A stretch of 64,000 nucleotides of DNA from Candidatus Thioglobus autotrophicus (GCF_001293165.1 NZ_CP010552.1:496001-560000); one strand, 5' to 3'; shown: positions 44,649 to 53,059, counted from the first letter of the stretch. Notes: generated from the letters alone by a model not told the origin. Program-made: numbers and translations.

Positions 44649-46086
44649 AAGGAAACCCGTATGGCCATGGCTAGTTTTGTCTTTGATAGTATGTATTTGG
44701 TATTCATATAAAGTTACTGAAGGTGATGCTTCTTATGCCTTTATTTTAGGAGGGGTTTCATTCTTAATTGGAATTCCTTTATTTATAGTTATAGTTATAG
44801 ATATTCTTTCAAGAATTTTCTCTAAAAAACCCTTAACAAGAGAGGTTTTTCTTGTGATTTTTATACCAATATTCGTTTATGTGTTGAATATGAGTTGGCA
44901 AGGCACACCAATGTACTGGAAGCAAAAGGCTGAGAATGGTAATAATATCGCTCCATTCATTCTTGGCGTTATGTATGACAAAGGCAAAGGAAGCACCCCT
45001 AAGGATAATCAACAGGCAGTTTATTGGTATAAAAAATCTATTGCACAAGGAGACGATATCATTGCTAATAATGCACAGCGTAATTTAGACCTTATGTATA
45101 AAAGATATCCAGGGTTAAAAGAGAAATATCAACCATACGTGTATAGCCCTGATAACTGTTTATTTGAAGTTACATTCCCAGAAAAGCCAGTAATAAATAA
45201 AGTTAGTAATGCCGTTACTGAATATGAGCAGGCTGAACTAGTAACAGAAGATTCTTTTTTTAGAACGGAATGCATTGGTTTGACGCTAGAAAACCCTATT
45301 ACAGAAATAAGAGCCTCTCTTGAGGCTCTAGGAAGTGCTGATGGATTAAAAAATGTTTCTATTATTAATGACTTAAAAGACGCTCGTTACATATCTTCAA
45401 AAATGAGAGGGTATAAAAATATAGCAGAAACACCTACAACATTTAATGTTTATGCTTATTATAAAAAGAAATCATTATTATTTCTTACGGTTGCAAGTAA
45501 AAGTGTAAATTATCCTACTAATTCTATGCGTAATTTCTTATCTAGCGTAAAAGTTAAAGAATTATTTGTACTTGAACAAGATATTTATAACAATATCAAG
45601 AAAAACCTTACAACGGCAGGCATTGATAAAAATGTTTTGGACAAAATGTTGCAATCGTTTAATAGTTACGAAAAATATATACAACCTGCAAAGGAAGGGG
45701 ATACTGATGCTCAATATTATTTGGGCCGTATGTATCATAAAGGCAAGGATGTTATTAAAAATGATGAAATGGCGTTTTTATGGTTTGAGAGGGCAGCAGA
45801 ACAGGGGCACGCTCCTTCCCAATTCAATTTAGGGCTTATGTACGATAAAGGCGAGTCAACACCTGTGAACTATAAACAGGCTTATTATTGGTATAAAAAA
45901 GCAGCAGAACAAGGCAATCCTAATGCACAACATAACTTAGGCTCTAAGTATATTTTCGGCCTTGGTGTTGAAAAGGATTACAAAAAAGCCAAATTTTGGT
46001 ATGAGAAAGCACGTGATAATTCCGATAAATATGTTACAAAGAAAGCAATTGAAAATATAGAGAAATACAAACTATCGGAATATTAA
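44623..46086 (+). CDS. Multi-TM protein with Sel1-like repeats (487 aa), copy 2
   Basis: Identical to 32447-33910, overlapping the preceding Sel1 gene by 26 bp. The 186 bp that follow (46087-46272) repeat the gene remnant described at 33911-34096. Confidence 0.75.
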   Translation: MLQKKLHNKRKPVWPWLVLSLIVCIWYSYKVTEGDASYAFILGGVSFLIGIPLFIVIVIDILSRIFSKKPLTREVFLVIFIPIFVYVLNMSWQGTPMYWKQKAENGNNIAPFILGVMYDKGKGSTPKDNQQAVYWYKKSIAQGDDIIANNAQRNLDLMYKRYPGLKEKYQPYVYSPDNCLFEVTFPEKPVINKVSNAVTEYEQAELVTEDSFFRTECIGLTLENPITEIRASLEALGSADGLKNVSIINDLKDARYISSKMRGYKNIAETPTTFNVYAYYKKKSLLFLTVASKSVNYPTNSMRNFLSSVKVKELFVLEQDIYNNIKKNLTTAGIDKNVLDKMLQSFNSYEKYIQPAKEGDTDAQYYLGRMYHKGKDVIKNDEMAFLWFERAAEQGHAPSQFNLGLMYDKGESTPVNYKQAYYWYKKAAEQGNPNAQHNLGSKYIFGLGVEKDYKKAKFWYEKARDNSDKYVTKKAIENIEKYKLSEY

Positions 46087-46272
46087 CGCTTTTAATATTT
46101 TTTGAAAATTAGTTCTTCATGCATACAGTCTCTGCATAGCCCCCATCGCGAACCTCACTTCCTGGAATGTACATTTTTTAGAGAGGATATTGATGAGGTT
46201 AAGGATTACAAAGGCGATGGAAGTTCTTTTTTGGTAATTTACTTTCCAATATAATTATTAATAAAACTACTT

Positions 46273-46803
46273 ATGACCACTAAAATTGAAAAACCAATAA
46301 TTTACTCTAAAGAGGCGCCTAGACAAATTATATTCGAGGATTACAAGTCACTTAATGGGGAGTTGCCCATATTAGGTGGTTGGGGATACACTAAAGAAGA
46401 TGCTGTAATTATTGATAAAAATGACCCTACCGCTTCAAAAGGCTTGCCTTTTGATGGTGTAGATATTGAGTATACTTTTGTTGAAAAAAGAATTTACGAA
46501 GAGTTGATTGTATTTAGTCTACTTGGTGAGCCACATGCTGGCATAGGATGGAAGCAACTTAGTCAAAAGTTGGAGACACACAACGAGCGTGATTACGATA
46601 TATTGACATATGAAGTTACCGCACTCCCTAAGTCAGACTGGCATGAATTAAAAGAAGACTTAAAGAGTGGCGGCCCTTCAGGGGTGGATGCATATGAAGA
46701 GAAGAGAAGAGAAAAATTGATTAGTTATACAACCGAATATTGGTTTGATATTACAAGTTTTTTTGGCGCATCATCAAAGGTGGATGATAAAGAGCCATTT
46801 TAG
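46273..46803 (+). CDS. Hypothetical protein (176 aa), copy 2
   Basis: Identical to 34097-34627. No family is recognised. Confidence 0.62.
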   Translation: MTTKIEKPIIYSKEAPRQIIFEDYKSLNGELPILGGWGYTKEDAVIIDKNDPTASKGLPFDGVDIEYTFVEKRIYEELIVFSLLGEPHAGIGWKQLSQKLETHNERDYDILTYEVTALPKSDWHELKEDLKSGGPSGVDAYEEKRREKLISYTTEYWFDITSFFGASSKVDDKEPF

Positions 46804-46862
46804 TATAGATTTTAATGATGCCAAACAGCGCATTAAATCCATCCATACCTACCAAATTAATT

Positions 46863-47240
46863 ATGAACATCAAAAAAATACAAAAACAACTTTCAGATTT
46901 TGCCGATGAGCGTGATTGGAATCAGTTTCACAATCCAAAGAACTTAGCAATGGCACTGTCTGTTGAAGCGTCAGAATTAGTTGAAATTTTTCAGTGGTTA
47001 ACGCCTGAACAAGCCGAAGCAATCATGGGTACTGATGAAAACGAGCATGTCAAAGAAGAATTGGCAGACGTTATGATTTACTTGATTCGTTTGGCAGATA
47101 AATTAAACGTAGACATTGAGGATGCAGTTACAGATAAGATTGTTAAGAATGGCGAAAAGTATCCTGTTGACACTTCAAAAGGAAGCACTACGAAGCGCAC
47201 AACGTTAAAAGAAAAGATTAAAGATTTAATTGCACTTTGA
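46863..47240 (+). CDS. MazG-like nucleotide pyrophosphohydrolase, copy 2
   Basis: Identical to 34687-35064, with both Glu-rich metal-binding motifs. It is upstream of the intact phosphatase gene in this copy. Confidence 0.85.
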   Translation: MNIKKIQKQLSDFADERDWNQFHNPKNLAMALSVEASELVEIFQWLTPEQAEAIMGTDENEHVKEELADVMIYLIRLADKLNVDIEDAVTDKIVKNGEKYPVDTSKGSTTKRTTLKEKIKDLIAL

Positions 47241-47461
47241 TTATGTTTAACCTCTTCAAAACAAGACCTGTAAGGGCGATTAAGGTACCAAACGACTTCG
47301 AAAACTCCTCTTGCAAGTGCATCCAACAAGAGATGATAATGAGCACCGAATGGATGGATACGAGCCAATATAAAAAAGTCAAAGCGTTACTAAAGTGTCA
47401 AAATTCAAAAACAAGGCGAATAAATTTACTTAGAAATCCTCAGAGAGATTTATTCGAATAG
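47237..47461 (+). CDS. Hypothetical protein (74 aa), copy 2
   Basis: Identical to 35061-35285; it overlaps the MazG-like gene by 4 bp. Confidence 0.5.
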   Translation: MIMFNLFKTRPVRAIKVPNDFENSSCKCIQQEMIMSTEWMDTSQYKKVKALLKCQNSKTRRINLLRNPQRDLFE

Positions 47462-47475
47462 CAATCAAATTCATT

Positions 47476-48396
47476 ATGAAAAAACAAAGTTATGACTTAG
47501 TGGGTGACATTCATGGCCAAGCACTTGAGTTGGAAAAACTATTAGAAAAACTGTCTTATACAAAGACTGATGGCGTGTGGAAGCACACTGAATGTAAGAT
47601 GATATTTTTAGGTGATTTTGTTGACCGAGGCAAGTATCAAAAAGAAGTGATTAATATTGTACGCCCCATGATTGAACAAGGCCATGCACTAAGTGTAATG
47701 GGTAATCACGAATACAATGCTATTGCTTACTACACTCAAGATAGTGATGGCAATCACTTACGCTCTCACAATAACAAACATACCAATCAACACAAGGCAT
47801 TTTTAAGCGCTTATGACAACGATTCCAGTGAAAAGGAAGATGTTATTGAATGGTTTAAAACGTTGCCTCTATGGCTAGATTTAGACGGCATACGAGTTGT
47901 ACATGCTTGTTGGGATTTTGACTTAATTAGCAAACTGGGCAGTTCAGAATTAACCGATGATTTACTTCACCAATCGGCAATTACAGGCACATGGCAGAAT
48001 GATGCAATTGAAACCATTCTAAAGGGCAAAGAAATCCCGTTACCAGATGGATATGGCTTTAATGATAAGGATGGCAACCCAAGAACACACATACGTATTA
48101 AATACTGGCTAAAAGATGCAGTTACTTATCAAGATTACTTTATGGGCCCTAGTGATGTACTAAATGATATTCCTGATATCCCTGTTGTTGGTGACTATTT
48201 GCTTGAATATGACTCTCAGGATAAGCCAGTATTCTTTGGTCATTACTGGATGGAGGGTAAAATTAAACCTTTAACCGATAACATTGCCTGCCTTGATTAC
48301 AGTGTAGCAAAGCCAGGTGGAAAGTTAGTTTCTTATCGATGGGATGGCGAACAGAGAATTGATAAGGATAAGTTTGTATTTGTTGATAGGGGTTAA
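47476..48396 (+). CDS. Calcineurin-like metallophosphatase (306 aa)
   Basis: The intact copy of the gene broken at 35300-36221. Metal-binding motifs are GDIHG (10-14), GDFVDRG (46-52), GNHE (76-79), H143 in VVHACWD and FGHYW near residue 262. The order and spacing fit the PPP/PrpE/ApaH-like group that removes phosphate from proteins or dinucleotide polyphosphates. It follows the MazG-like gene and the 74-residue gene, which suggests a nucleotide-directed role, but the substrate cannot be deduced. Confidence 0.85.
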   Translation: MKKQSYDLVGDIHGQALELEKLLEKLSYTKTDGVWKHTECKMIFLGDFVDRGKYQKEVINIVRPMIEQGHALSVMGNHEYNAIAYYTQDSDGNHLRSHNNKHTNQHKAFLSAYDNDSSEKEDVIEWFKTLPLWLDLDGIRVVHACWDFDLISKLGSSELTDDLLHQSAITGTWQNDAIETILKGKEIPLPDGYGFNDKDGNPRTHIRIKYWLKDAVTYQDYFMGPSDVLNDIPDIPVVGDYLLEYDSQDKPVFFGHYWMEGKIKPLTDNIACLDYSVAKPGGKLVSYRWDGEQRIDKDKFVFVDRG

Positions 48397-48486
48397 TTAC
48401 CAACACAAATAAAACATTCAACCTTCATCTTTACGATGAATTCAAAAATATATAATTGGTATATTCAAATATCATCATTTATACCA

Positions 48487-49689
48487 ATGAATTTAAAACA
48501 CTTATTAGCACTAATCATCTTATCGACACTATCGCTCTCCCATGTTAATGCTGAGCCCAGTAGCACTGTACTAGAATTGCTACAAAGTGGCGAATTCAAA
48601 CAAGCAGAAAAACTATTAATACCAATAGCAGAATCTGGTGACCTACCAACACAAGCACTCCTAGGTCAATTGTACTTGTACCAACTTGAGGATTACGACA
48701 AGGCATTTAAGTGGACATCTGTAGCAGTTGAAAATGGGCACAAAGATGCAATCTTCGACCTGGCAAATATGTATAAAGCCGGTCACGGCGTGAAACAAGA
48801 CAAGCAAAAGGCATTCAGTCTTCTACTAATCTCGGCCGAACAAGGAATGGACTTTGCACAACTAGCAGTTGCAATGGCATATCAATTTGGAAGAAACGTT
48901 GATATAGATTTGGAAAAGGCAGCATTTTGGCATCATAAGGCTGCAAAAAATGACATGCAGAAGTCACATTTAGTACTCGGAACCCTGTATTACTCAGGCA
49001 TTGGTCTTAAAAAAGACGTTATTGAAGCACGTTACTGGTTAAACAGAGCAGTCAAAGGCGGAGGTGGTTTTGCAGATGATGCGAGTAATTTACTTGATTT
49101 AATGGACGAAGAAAATTATGCGAGAGACAAAGATGGCTTAATTAGAAAAAGTCTCGACAAAGCAAGTTCAGGTCAATTCAATGAAGCAAGAGAATTAATC
49201 GAAGAACTGGCAACTAACGGCAATCCCAATGCACAGAATATCTTGTCATTATATTACACAGACTCTAACGGTTTAAATCAACCTAAAATCGGTAAAGAAT
49301 GGCTATTCAAAGCCGCACATAATAACAATGCGGATGCGCAATACAGTATCGCATGGGACTTGTCAGAAAACTGGATAAAGATAGATATTGAAAAATTAGT
49401 TGAACTAATTTATTGGATGGAGCGTGCAGGCTATAACGGAAATGATAAAGCATATCCAAATTTAGCAATTTTGTACGATAAAAAGCATAGAGATACAATG
49501 GGTGAGATGGAGCAGGCTGCTAATAACGGCAACGCCATGGCTGCCTATAACATGGGTTGGATAAACGCTCGCGGATTGCTTACTGAAGATGGGCTGATGC
49601 AAGACGAGGACGTTGCTGAGCAGTGGTTCAAGAAGTCGGCAAAACTTGGATTCAATGATGCAGTATTAATGTTGAAACGTGGGTATTAG
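48487..49689 (+). CDS. Exported Sel1-like repeat protein (400 aa), copy 2
   Basis: Same product as 36311-37513. The frame is open 17 codons further upstream here because of a one-base difference near 48456 (TAATTGG rather than TAATGG), but ATG 48487 is kept because it begins the signal peptide. Confidence 0.78.
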   Translation: MNLKHLLALIILSTLSLSHVNAEPSSTVLELLQSGEFKQAEKLLIPIAESGDLPTQALLGQLYLYQLEDYDKAFKWTSVAVENGHKDAIFDLANMYKAGHGVKQDKQKAFSLLLISAEQGMDFAQLAVAMAYQFGRNVDIDLEKAAFWHHKAAKNDMQKSHLVLGTLYYSGIGLKKDVIEARYWLNRAVKGGGGFADDASNLLDLMDEENYARDKDGLIRKSLDKASSGQFNEARELIEELATNGNPNAQNILSLYYTDSNGLNQPKIGKEWLFKAAHNNNADAQYSIAWDLSENWIKIDIEKLVELIYWMERAGYNGNDKAYPNLAILYDKKHRDTMGEMEQAANNGNAMAAYNMGWINARGLLTEDGLMQDEDVAEQWFKKSAKLGFNDAVLMLKRGY

Positions 49690-49702
49690 TTTTTAAAAAA
49701 AA

Positions 49703-50212
49703 TTACCCCCACCAGGTGCTAGAAATATACCCGTACTTGTTAATCCCTTTATCCAGTAACCAAGCATATTCACTATCAGAAACCCAGCATAGCCACTTAT
49801 AGTTTCCATAAAGTCCAATATGGCGACCACATATACTGTTATTATATTTAACCTGCTTAAGAGTCAAGTGAAGAGTTTTATAATTGCTCTTCAAATGGTC
49901 AGACTTAGCATACAAATTATTAAGCATTCTCATGTCGTAAACATATTTGTATCTATCTTCATCGGTAAACCTTTCTTTAGCCCAAGCAATACGTTCTTCT
50001 TTTGAAAAATTATTTTCTGCCCATGCTATTCGCTCTTCTTTATGGTGTTCATTTTTAAATTGCGCCTTATGGTTTTCCAAAACTTTCTTCGCAAGCCATG
50101 CATCACGTTGTTTCTTTGTGAAATTCTTTTTAGCCCATGCTTTGCGATGTGACTTAGTAAAGTTCTTCTTAGCCCACGCTCTACGCTCTTCAGGTGTATA
50201 TTCTTTATACAT
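49703..50212 (-). CDS. AWAKKNF-repeat protein (169 aa), copy 2
   Basis: Identical to 37527-38036. Here it is the third gene of the leftward operon polymerase-like gene, 116-residue protein, 169-residue protein. It overlaps the 116-residue gene by 8 bp. Confidence 0.65.
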   Translation of the reverse strand: MYKEYTPEERRAWAKKNFTKSHRKAWAKKNFTKKQRDAWLAKKVLENHKAQFKNEHHKEERIAWAENNFSKEERIAWAKERFTDEDRYKYVYDMRMLNNLYAKSDHLKSNYKTLHLTLKQVKYNNSICGRHIGLYGNYKWLCWVSDSEYAWLLDKGINKYGYISSTWWG

Positions 50213-50555
50213 TATTCACCTTATCCATCTTAAACACAAATCCAACCTTGTGCTCATCATAACCTTCAACGTGTTCACCACAATTGTACAACCAATCAAC
50301 TTCTGCACCACTTAACCAACACAACGTCTCGTCTCCGCAATATAAGAATGCTTCAGTACGTATGTACGAGTCAGATTCACTCAGAACGAACTTAACCGTG
50401 TATTTGCCATTACAAGAGTCATTCATAAAGACAGAGGACTTCATGCACAATGAATTGAGCATGGTTAAATCAAGCATATATTCAACCTTCTCTGCCTTAG
50501 TAAAATTATCAGGGCACCTAGTACCGTATTCGTCTTCATCAAACGTTTGATGCAT
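50205..50555 (-). CDS. Hypothetical protein (116 aa), copy 2
   Basis: Its ATG (50555) overlaps the last 17 bases of the polymerase-like gene in another frame. The ribosome-binding site AAAGGAGG sits in the loop and 3' arm of a small inverted repeat (CAACCT/AGGTTG), so translation may depend on ribosomes finishing the polymerase gene. It is paralogous to the C-terminal half of the 169-residue protein. No family is known to me; the operon position suggests a replication or transcription partner of the polymerase. Confidence 0.68.
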   Translation of the reverse strand: MHQTFDEDEYGTRCPDNFTKAEKVEYMLDLTMLNSLCMKSSVFMNDSCNGKYTVKFVLSESDSYIRTEAFLYCGDETLCWLSGAEVDWLYNCGEHVEGYDEHKVGFVFKMDKVNNV

Positions 50556-51933
50556 GTGCAACCTCCTTTAGGTTGTTATTAAATTCAACAGATACAGTCA
50601 ATTTCATATCAGCAAAACGGCGCTTGACCACGTTCAAATCATCAGCGCTCATGCCTTCAATATAACGCCCATCATGGATTCTCAACTTAACGTACTCATC
50701 GAACCCAGAAAAAGCAGTATCCATGGCGTAACGTTCAAAATGTTGGAACTGATAAGCCATCAATTTAGAAGAACTTAACTTACCACTATTGCTATGAAGA
50801 TAAGGCAAATCATGAAGTTCAGGATGTGCCTTAACAACAGCAGTAGTAATTTTTTTCATATCAGATGAATACCCAGTGATGAATTCGTGATTCAAAAAGC
50901 GTGCTCGATGGATTTTGTTTTGTAATAAAGTGTTAATAGCATTATCTTTGTAATCAATAATACGGGCGCCAAAACCAATTGATGTAATACACTGTTTGAT
51001 GATTTTAAGATAAGAATCAGTAACGGGTTTACAATCACATTTGCTATCACATTCACATTCAGTACCAAAATCACAATAAAAGTTAGCATCGGACTCATCC
51101 ACGTTAAATACTTTCTTGGTGATTTCAACACGCATACTTGCCTTCTCATCACTGAATAACTTCAAGTAATTACAACCCACACCATGTTTATTTGCTTGTC
51201 GCATAAGGAACTCATTAGAGCAACTATCAATATCCACCTCAATTGCATTAGGCAGTGCTGCTTTACGTAGTTCCTTAGGAGCACCTTGTAAGTTAAGACA
51301 CCTGTAATACAAACGTCCAAAATTGCTTTCATTAGGGATATGCGGTAGATAACCAAACACCTTATGTACGTGCAATAGGTAATTAGCCACTCTAACAGTA
51401 TGCTTCTTCTTGAAGCCACTACGAGCACTACGTAATGAATCTGCATCGATATATACCTTCTCATGTCTTGATGGGTCAGATATCTCATCAAGATAATCCC
51501 TGAAGATGCAATCAGATACAAGATAACTATTAGTCATACCTTCATTAATAACTTTCCTGAATGAAGGGATAACAACAACTGATGATAATTTCTTAGATAA
51601 ACCATCGCCTTTACCAAGAACACGGAACAAAGGACAAACAGCAAGGATGGATTTATAAACACAACGTCGGGTCTTGTTAACATTGAAGGTGCCTAGTTCT
51701 TTAGCAAATCCAGTAAGGTAGATGTTGTAAATACCTAGGCTAAGCAGAGCATCTTTGTTGTATATGGTTTGCTTGATAAATTCATTAATGACGACATCAT
51801 AGAACTTTGCAACCTTGGTAAGTGATTTGTTAATTGGGTACCCAGTATTCACATGAAGTAGACGTGCTGTTTCTTTCACATACAACTCCCAATGAGTTAG
51901 TACTTGGGTCTTAAATTCGTAATTGGTTTTCAT
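50539..51933 (-). CDS. Putative family A / T7-like single-subunit polymerase (464 aa)
   Basis: I recognise no named family, but the palm motifs of the family A DNA polymerase / T7-type RNA polymerase superfamily appear in order. GRLYYRCLNLQGAPKELRKA (206-225) resembles the pre-motif A region. Motif A is EVDIDSCSNEF (D234 or D236; compare DGSCSG of T7 RNA polymerase). Motif B is K313-x7-F321-G322, the Lys-to-aromatic spacing seen in both groups. Motif C is RIHDGRYIE (D421). A Cys cluster (287-301, CDFGTECECDSKCDC) between A and B may bind zinc. At 464 residues it is much smaller than known members and lacks an exonuclease domain. It may be a primase-polymerase or RNA polymerase for the element. 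The assignment rests on motif order only. Confidence 0.55.
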   Translation of the reverse strand: MKTNYEFKTQVLTHWELYVKETARLLHVNTGYPINKSLTKVAKFYDVVINEFIKQTIYNKDALLSLGIYNIYLTGFAKELGTFNVNKTRRCVYKSILAVCPLFRVLGKGDGLSKKLSSVVVIPSFRKVINEGMTNSYLVSDCIFRDYLDEISDPSRHEKVYIDADSLRSARSGFKKKHTVRVANYLLHVHKVFGYLPHIPNESNFGRLYYRCLNLQGAPKELRKAALPNAIEVDIDSCSNEFLMRQANKHGVGCNYLKLFSDEKASMRVEITKKVFNVDESDANFYCDFGTECECDSKCDCKPVTDSYLKIIKQCITSIGFGARIIDYKDNAINTLLQNKIHRARFLNHEFITGYSSDMKKITTAVVKAHPELHDLPYLHSNSGKLSSSKLMAYQFQHFERYAMDTAFSGFDEYVKLRIHDGRYIEGMSADDLNVVKRRFADMKLTVSVEFNNNLKEVAHASNV

Positions 51934-52526
51934 ATCAGTTCCTTAGTAATCATAAACAAACAATGCCATGGACAAGGTATGTCCATAGGAAGTTCCCGCA
52001 TACGGGAACTGCACTTCGTGCACCTACAGACATAACAAATACAATTGTGTCCACAGCATTGCAGTTAACAGATGATTCAATAAATACATAACAAAGTTTC
52101 ACTCAAATATTCGGGCAAAGACTTGTACTATTCGCGAGTTGCAAGGCAACTCGCATAGTGTTAACTTTGAAGTCATATCATCTATATAAGTTATTTATAT
52201 AAATCATTACTATTTAGTTATGTAACTTTTAATAATTTTCAAAAGATGTGAATAATACAGATTTGAATAATTAATTCTTGGTACGTTTTGCCTAAATGAC
52301 TACTTCAGTCAAAGATAATTTATTACTGGCTACACGTGGGTGATACGGTTGACACCGTAAAAAAGGCAACGGTTTCCACCGTGGAATGTTTGACTGCACG
52401 TTGAATGATGACCATACTGCAGACCACAGAAATCCTCATTGATTTAACTGGTTGCTTTTGTTACAATGATTTCCACACGTAAAAGGTGTTTCTGATTCCT
52501 ACAAAGGGAATATTTTTGGTAGTGGT
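51934..52526 (-). promoter_or_regulatory. Structured noncoding right end with at least six hairpins
   Basis: The 593 bp between the polymerase-like gene and the att core hold perfect palindromes: 51968-51986 (7-bp arms, ATGGACA), 51992-52009 (GTTCCCG-CATA-CGGGAAC), 52010-52022 (TGCAC-TTC-GTGCA), 52134-52154 (GCGAGTTGC with 3-base loop), 52345-52358 (ACGGT-TGAC-ACCGT) and 52369-52382 (ACGGT-TTCC-ACCGT). The first three are nearly adjacent. Candidate roles are single-strand origin, operators or promoters for the polymerase gene, and integrase accessory sites. A possible integrase arm site lies at 52411-52430. Confidence 0.6.
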
Positions 52527-52540
52527 GGCCCCGGGCACCA
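52527..52540 (+). other. Right attachment core (attR)
   Basis: GGCCCCGGGCACCA, identical to the tRNA-Leu 3' end at 13264-13277 and in the same orientation. It marks the right end of the island; the native tRNA terminator follows at once. Confidence 0.88.
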
Positions 52541-52550
52541 TATTTATTAA

Positions 52551-52587
52551 AAACCCAATCAAATTTCTAGGTTTGATTGGGTTTTTT
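52551..52587 (+). terminator. Displaced native tRNA-Leu terminator
   Basis: A 13-bp perfect stem (AAACCCAATCAAA with TTTGATTGGGTTT), an 8-base loop and a T run, beginning 10 bp after the attR core. The spacing from the core is what is expected for the terminator of tRNA-Leu before the island entered. Confidence 0.85.
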
Positions 52588-52651
52588 TATTTGTGCATTT
52601 ATAAAATATTTCGTATAATCAACCTATGATTAACCCTCTAAATTAACCATT

Positions 52652-53059
52652 ATGAAAAAACACATCATTTCCACTAACAAAGCGCCACAAGCTATTGGTA
52701 CCTATTCTCAAGCAGTTTGTGTAACGGGTGGCTCAACAATTTATCTGTCAGGCCAAATTCCACTAATTCCTGAAACTATGGAAATGGTAGAAGGCGATAT
52801 TGGTGCACAAATTAACCAAGTATTTAAGAACTTAACCGCTGTTTGTGAAAAATCAGGTGGCAGTCTGAATGACCTTGTTAAACTTAATATTTTCTTAACA
52901 GATTTGAGCAATTTTCCAACAGTAAATGAAATTATGGCGCAATACTTTGACGAGCCTTATCCAGCTCGCGCCGCCGTTGGTATTAAAGAATTACCCAAAG
53001 GTTCACAAGTAGAAATGGACGGGGTTATGGTCATTGAACCATGCGACTACAGCTACTAA
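52652..53059 (+). CDS. ridA: 2-iminobutanoate/2-iminopropanoate deaminase RidA
   Basis: A 135-residue YjgF/YER057c/UK114-family protein that hydrolyses reactive enamine/imine intermediates released by PLP enzymes. Motifs: [11 protein letters not shown] at the start, [15 protein letters not shown] and the substrate-binding Arg in [15 protein letters not shown] (the conserved R-A-A-V), with Glu in VEMDGV. Length is a few residues above the norm. It is the first core gene after the island. Confidence 0.93.
   Translation: MKKHIISTNKAPQAIGTYSQAVCVTGGSTIYLSGQIPLIPETMEMVEGDIGAQINQVFKNLTAVCEKSGGSLNDLVKLNIFLTDLSNFPTVNEIMAQYFDEPYPARAAVGIKELPKGSQVEMDGVMVIEPCDYSY

Larger units (their letters stand above)
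38552..50700 (+). repeat. Tandem duplication unit, copy 2 (12.1 kb)
   Basis: Direct repeat of 25716-38513. It lacks the 657-bp Sel1 segment of copy 1 and has five single-base indels in its first 1.2 kb, while the rest appears identical. At its right edge it runs without interruption into the full polymerase-like gene, so this edge is the ancestral arrangement. Confidence 0.95.
13264..52540. mobile_element. 39.3-kb integrative element in tRNA-Leu
   Basis: The region is bounded by direct 14-bp copies of the tRNA-Leu 3' end and begins with a tyrosine integrase. It contains an HUH replication initiator, a polymerase-like gene, an IS3 insertion, a ribbon-helix-helix protein and nuclease operons, and is far more AT-rich and hypothetical-rich than the flanking core genes. 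No conjugation, capsid or packaging gene is recognised, so it is not clearly an ICE or prophage; an integrative plasmid or satellite-like element fits better. It has been rearranged, with an inverted end joint on the left and a 12-kb tandem duplication on the right. Confidence 0.85.
51439..52540 (+). repeat. 1102-bp repeat, island right end
   Basis: The parent of the inverted copy at 14877-15978. It includes the first 165 codons of the polymerase-like gene, the structured noncoding region and the att core. Confidence 0.92.

Noticed and set aside
48436-48486. 17-residue N-terminal extension of the Sel1 protein in copy 2
   Set aside because: It would bury the signal peptide and is open only because of a one-base difference from copy 1; ATG 48487 is better supported.
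13264-52540. Prophage
   Set aside because: Integrase and replication-type genes are present but no terminase, portal, capsid, tail or lysis gene is recognisable.
13264-52540. Integrative conjugative element
   Set aside because: No type IV secretion, VirB4, TraD-like coupling protein or typical relaxase motif was seen; the HUH protein is a short Rep-like form.
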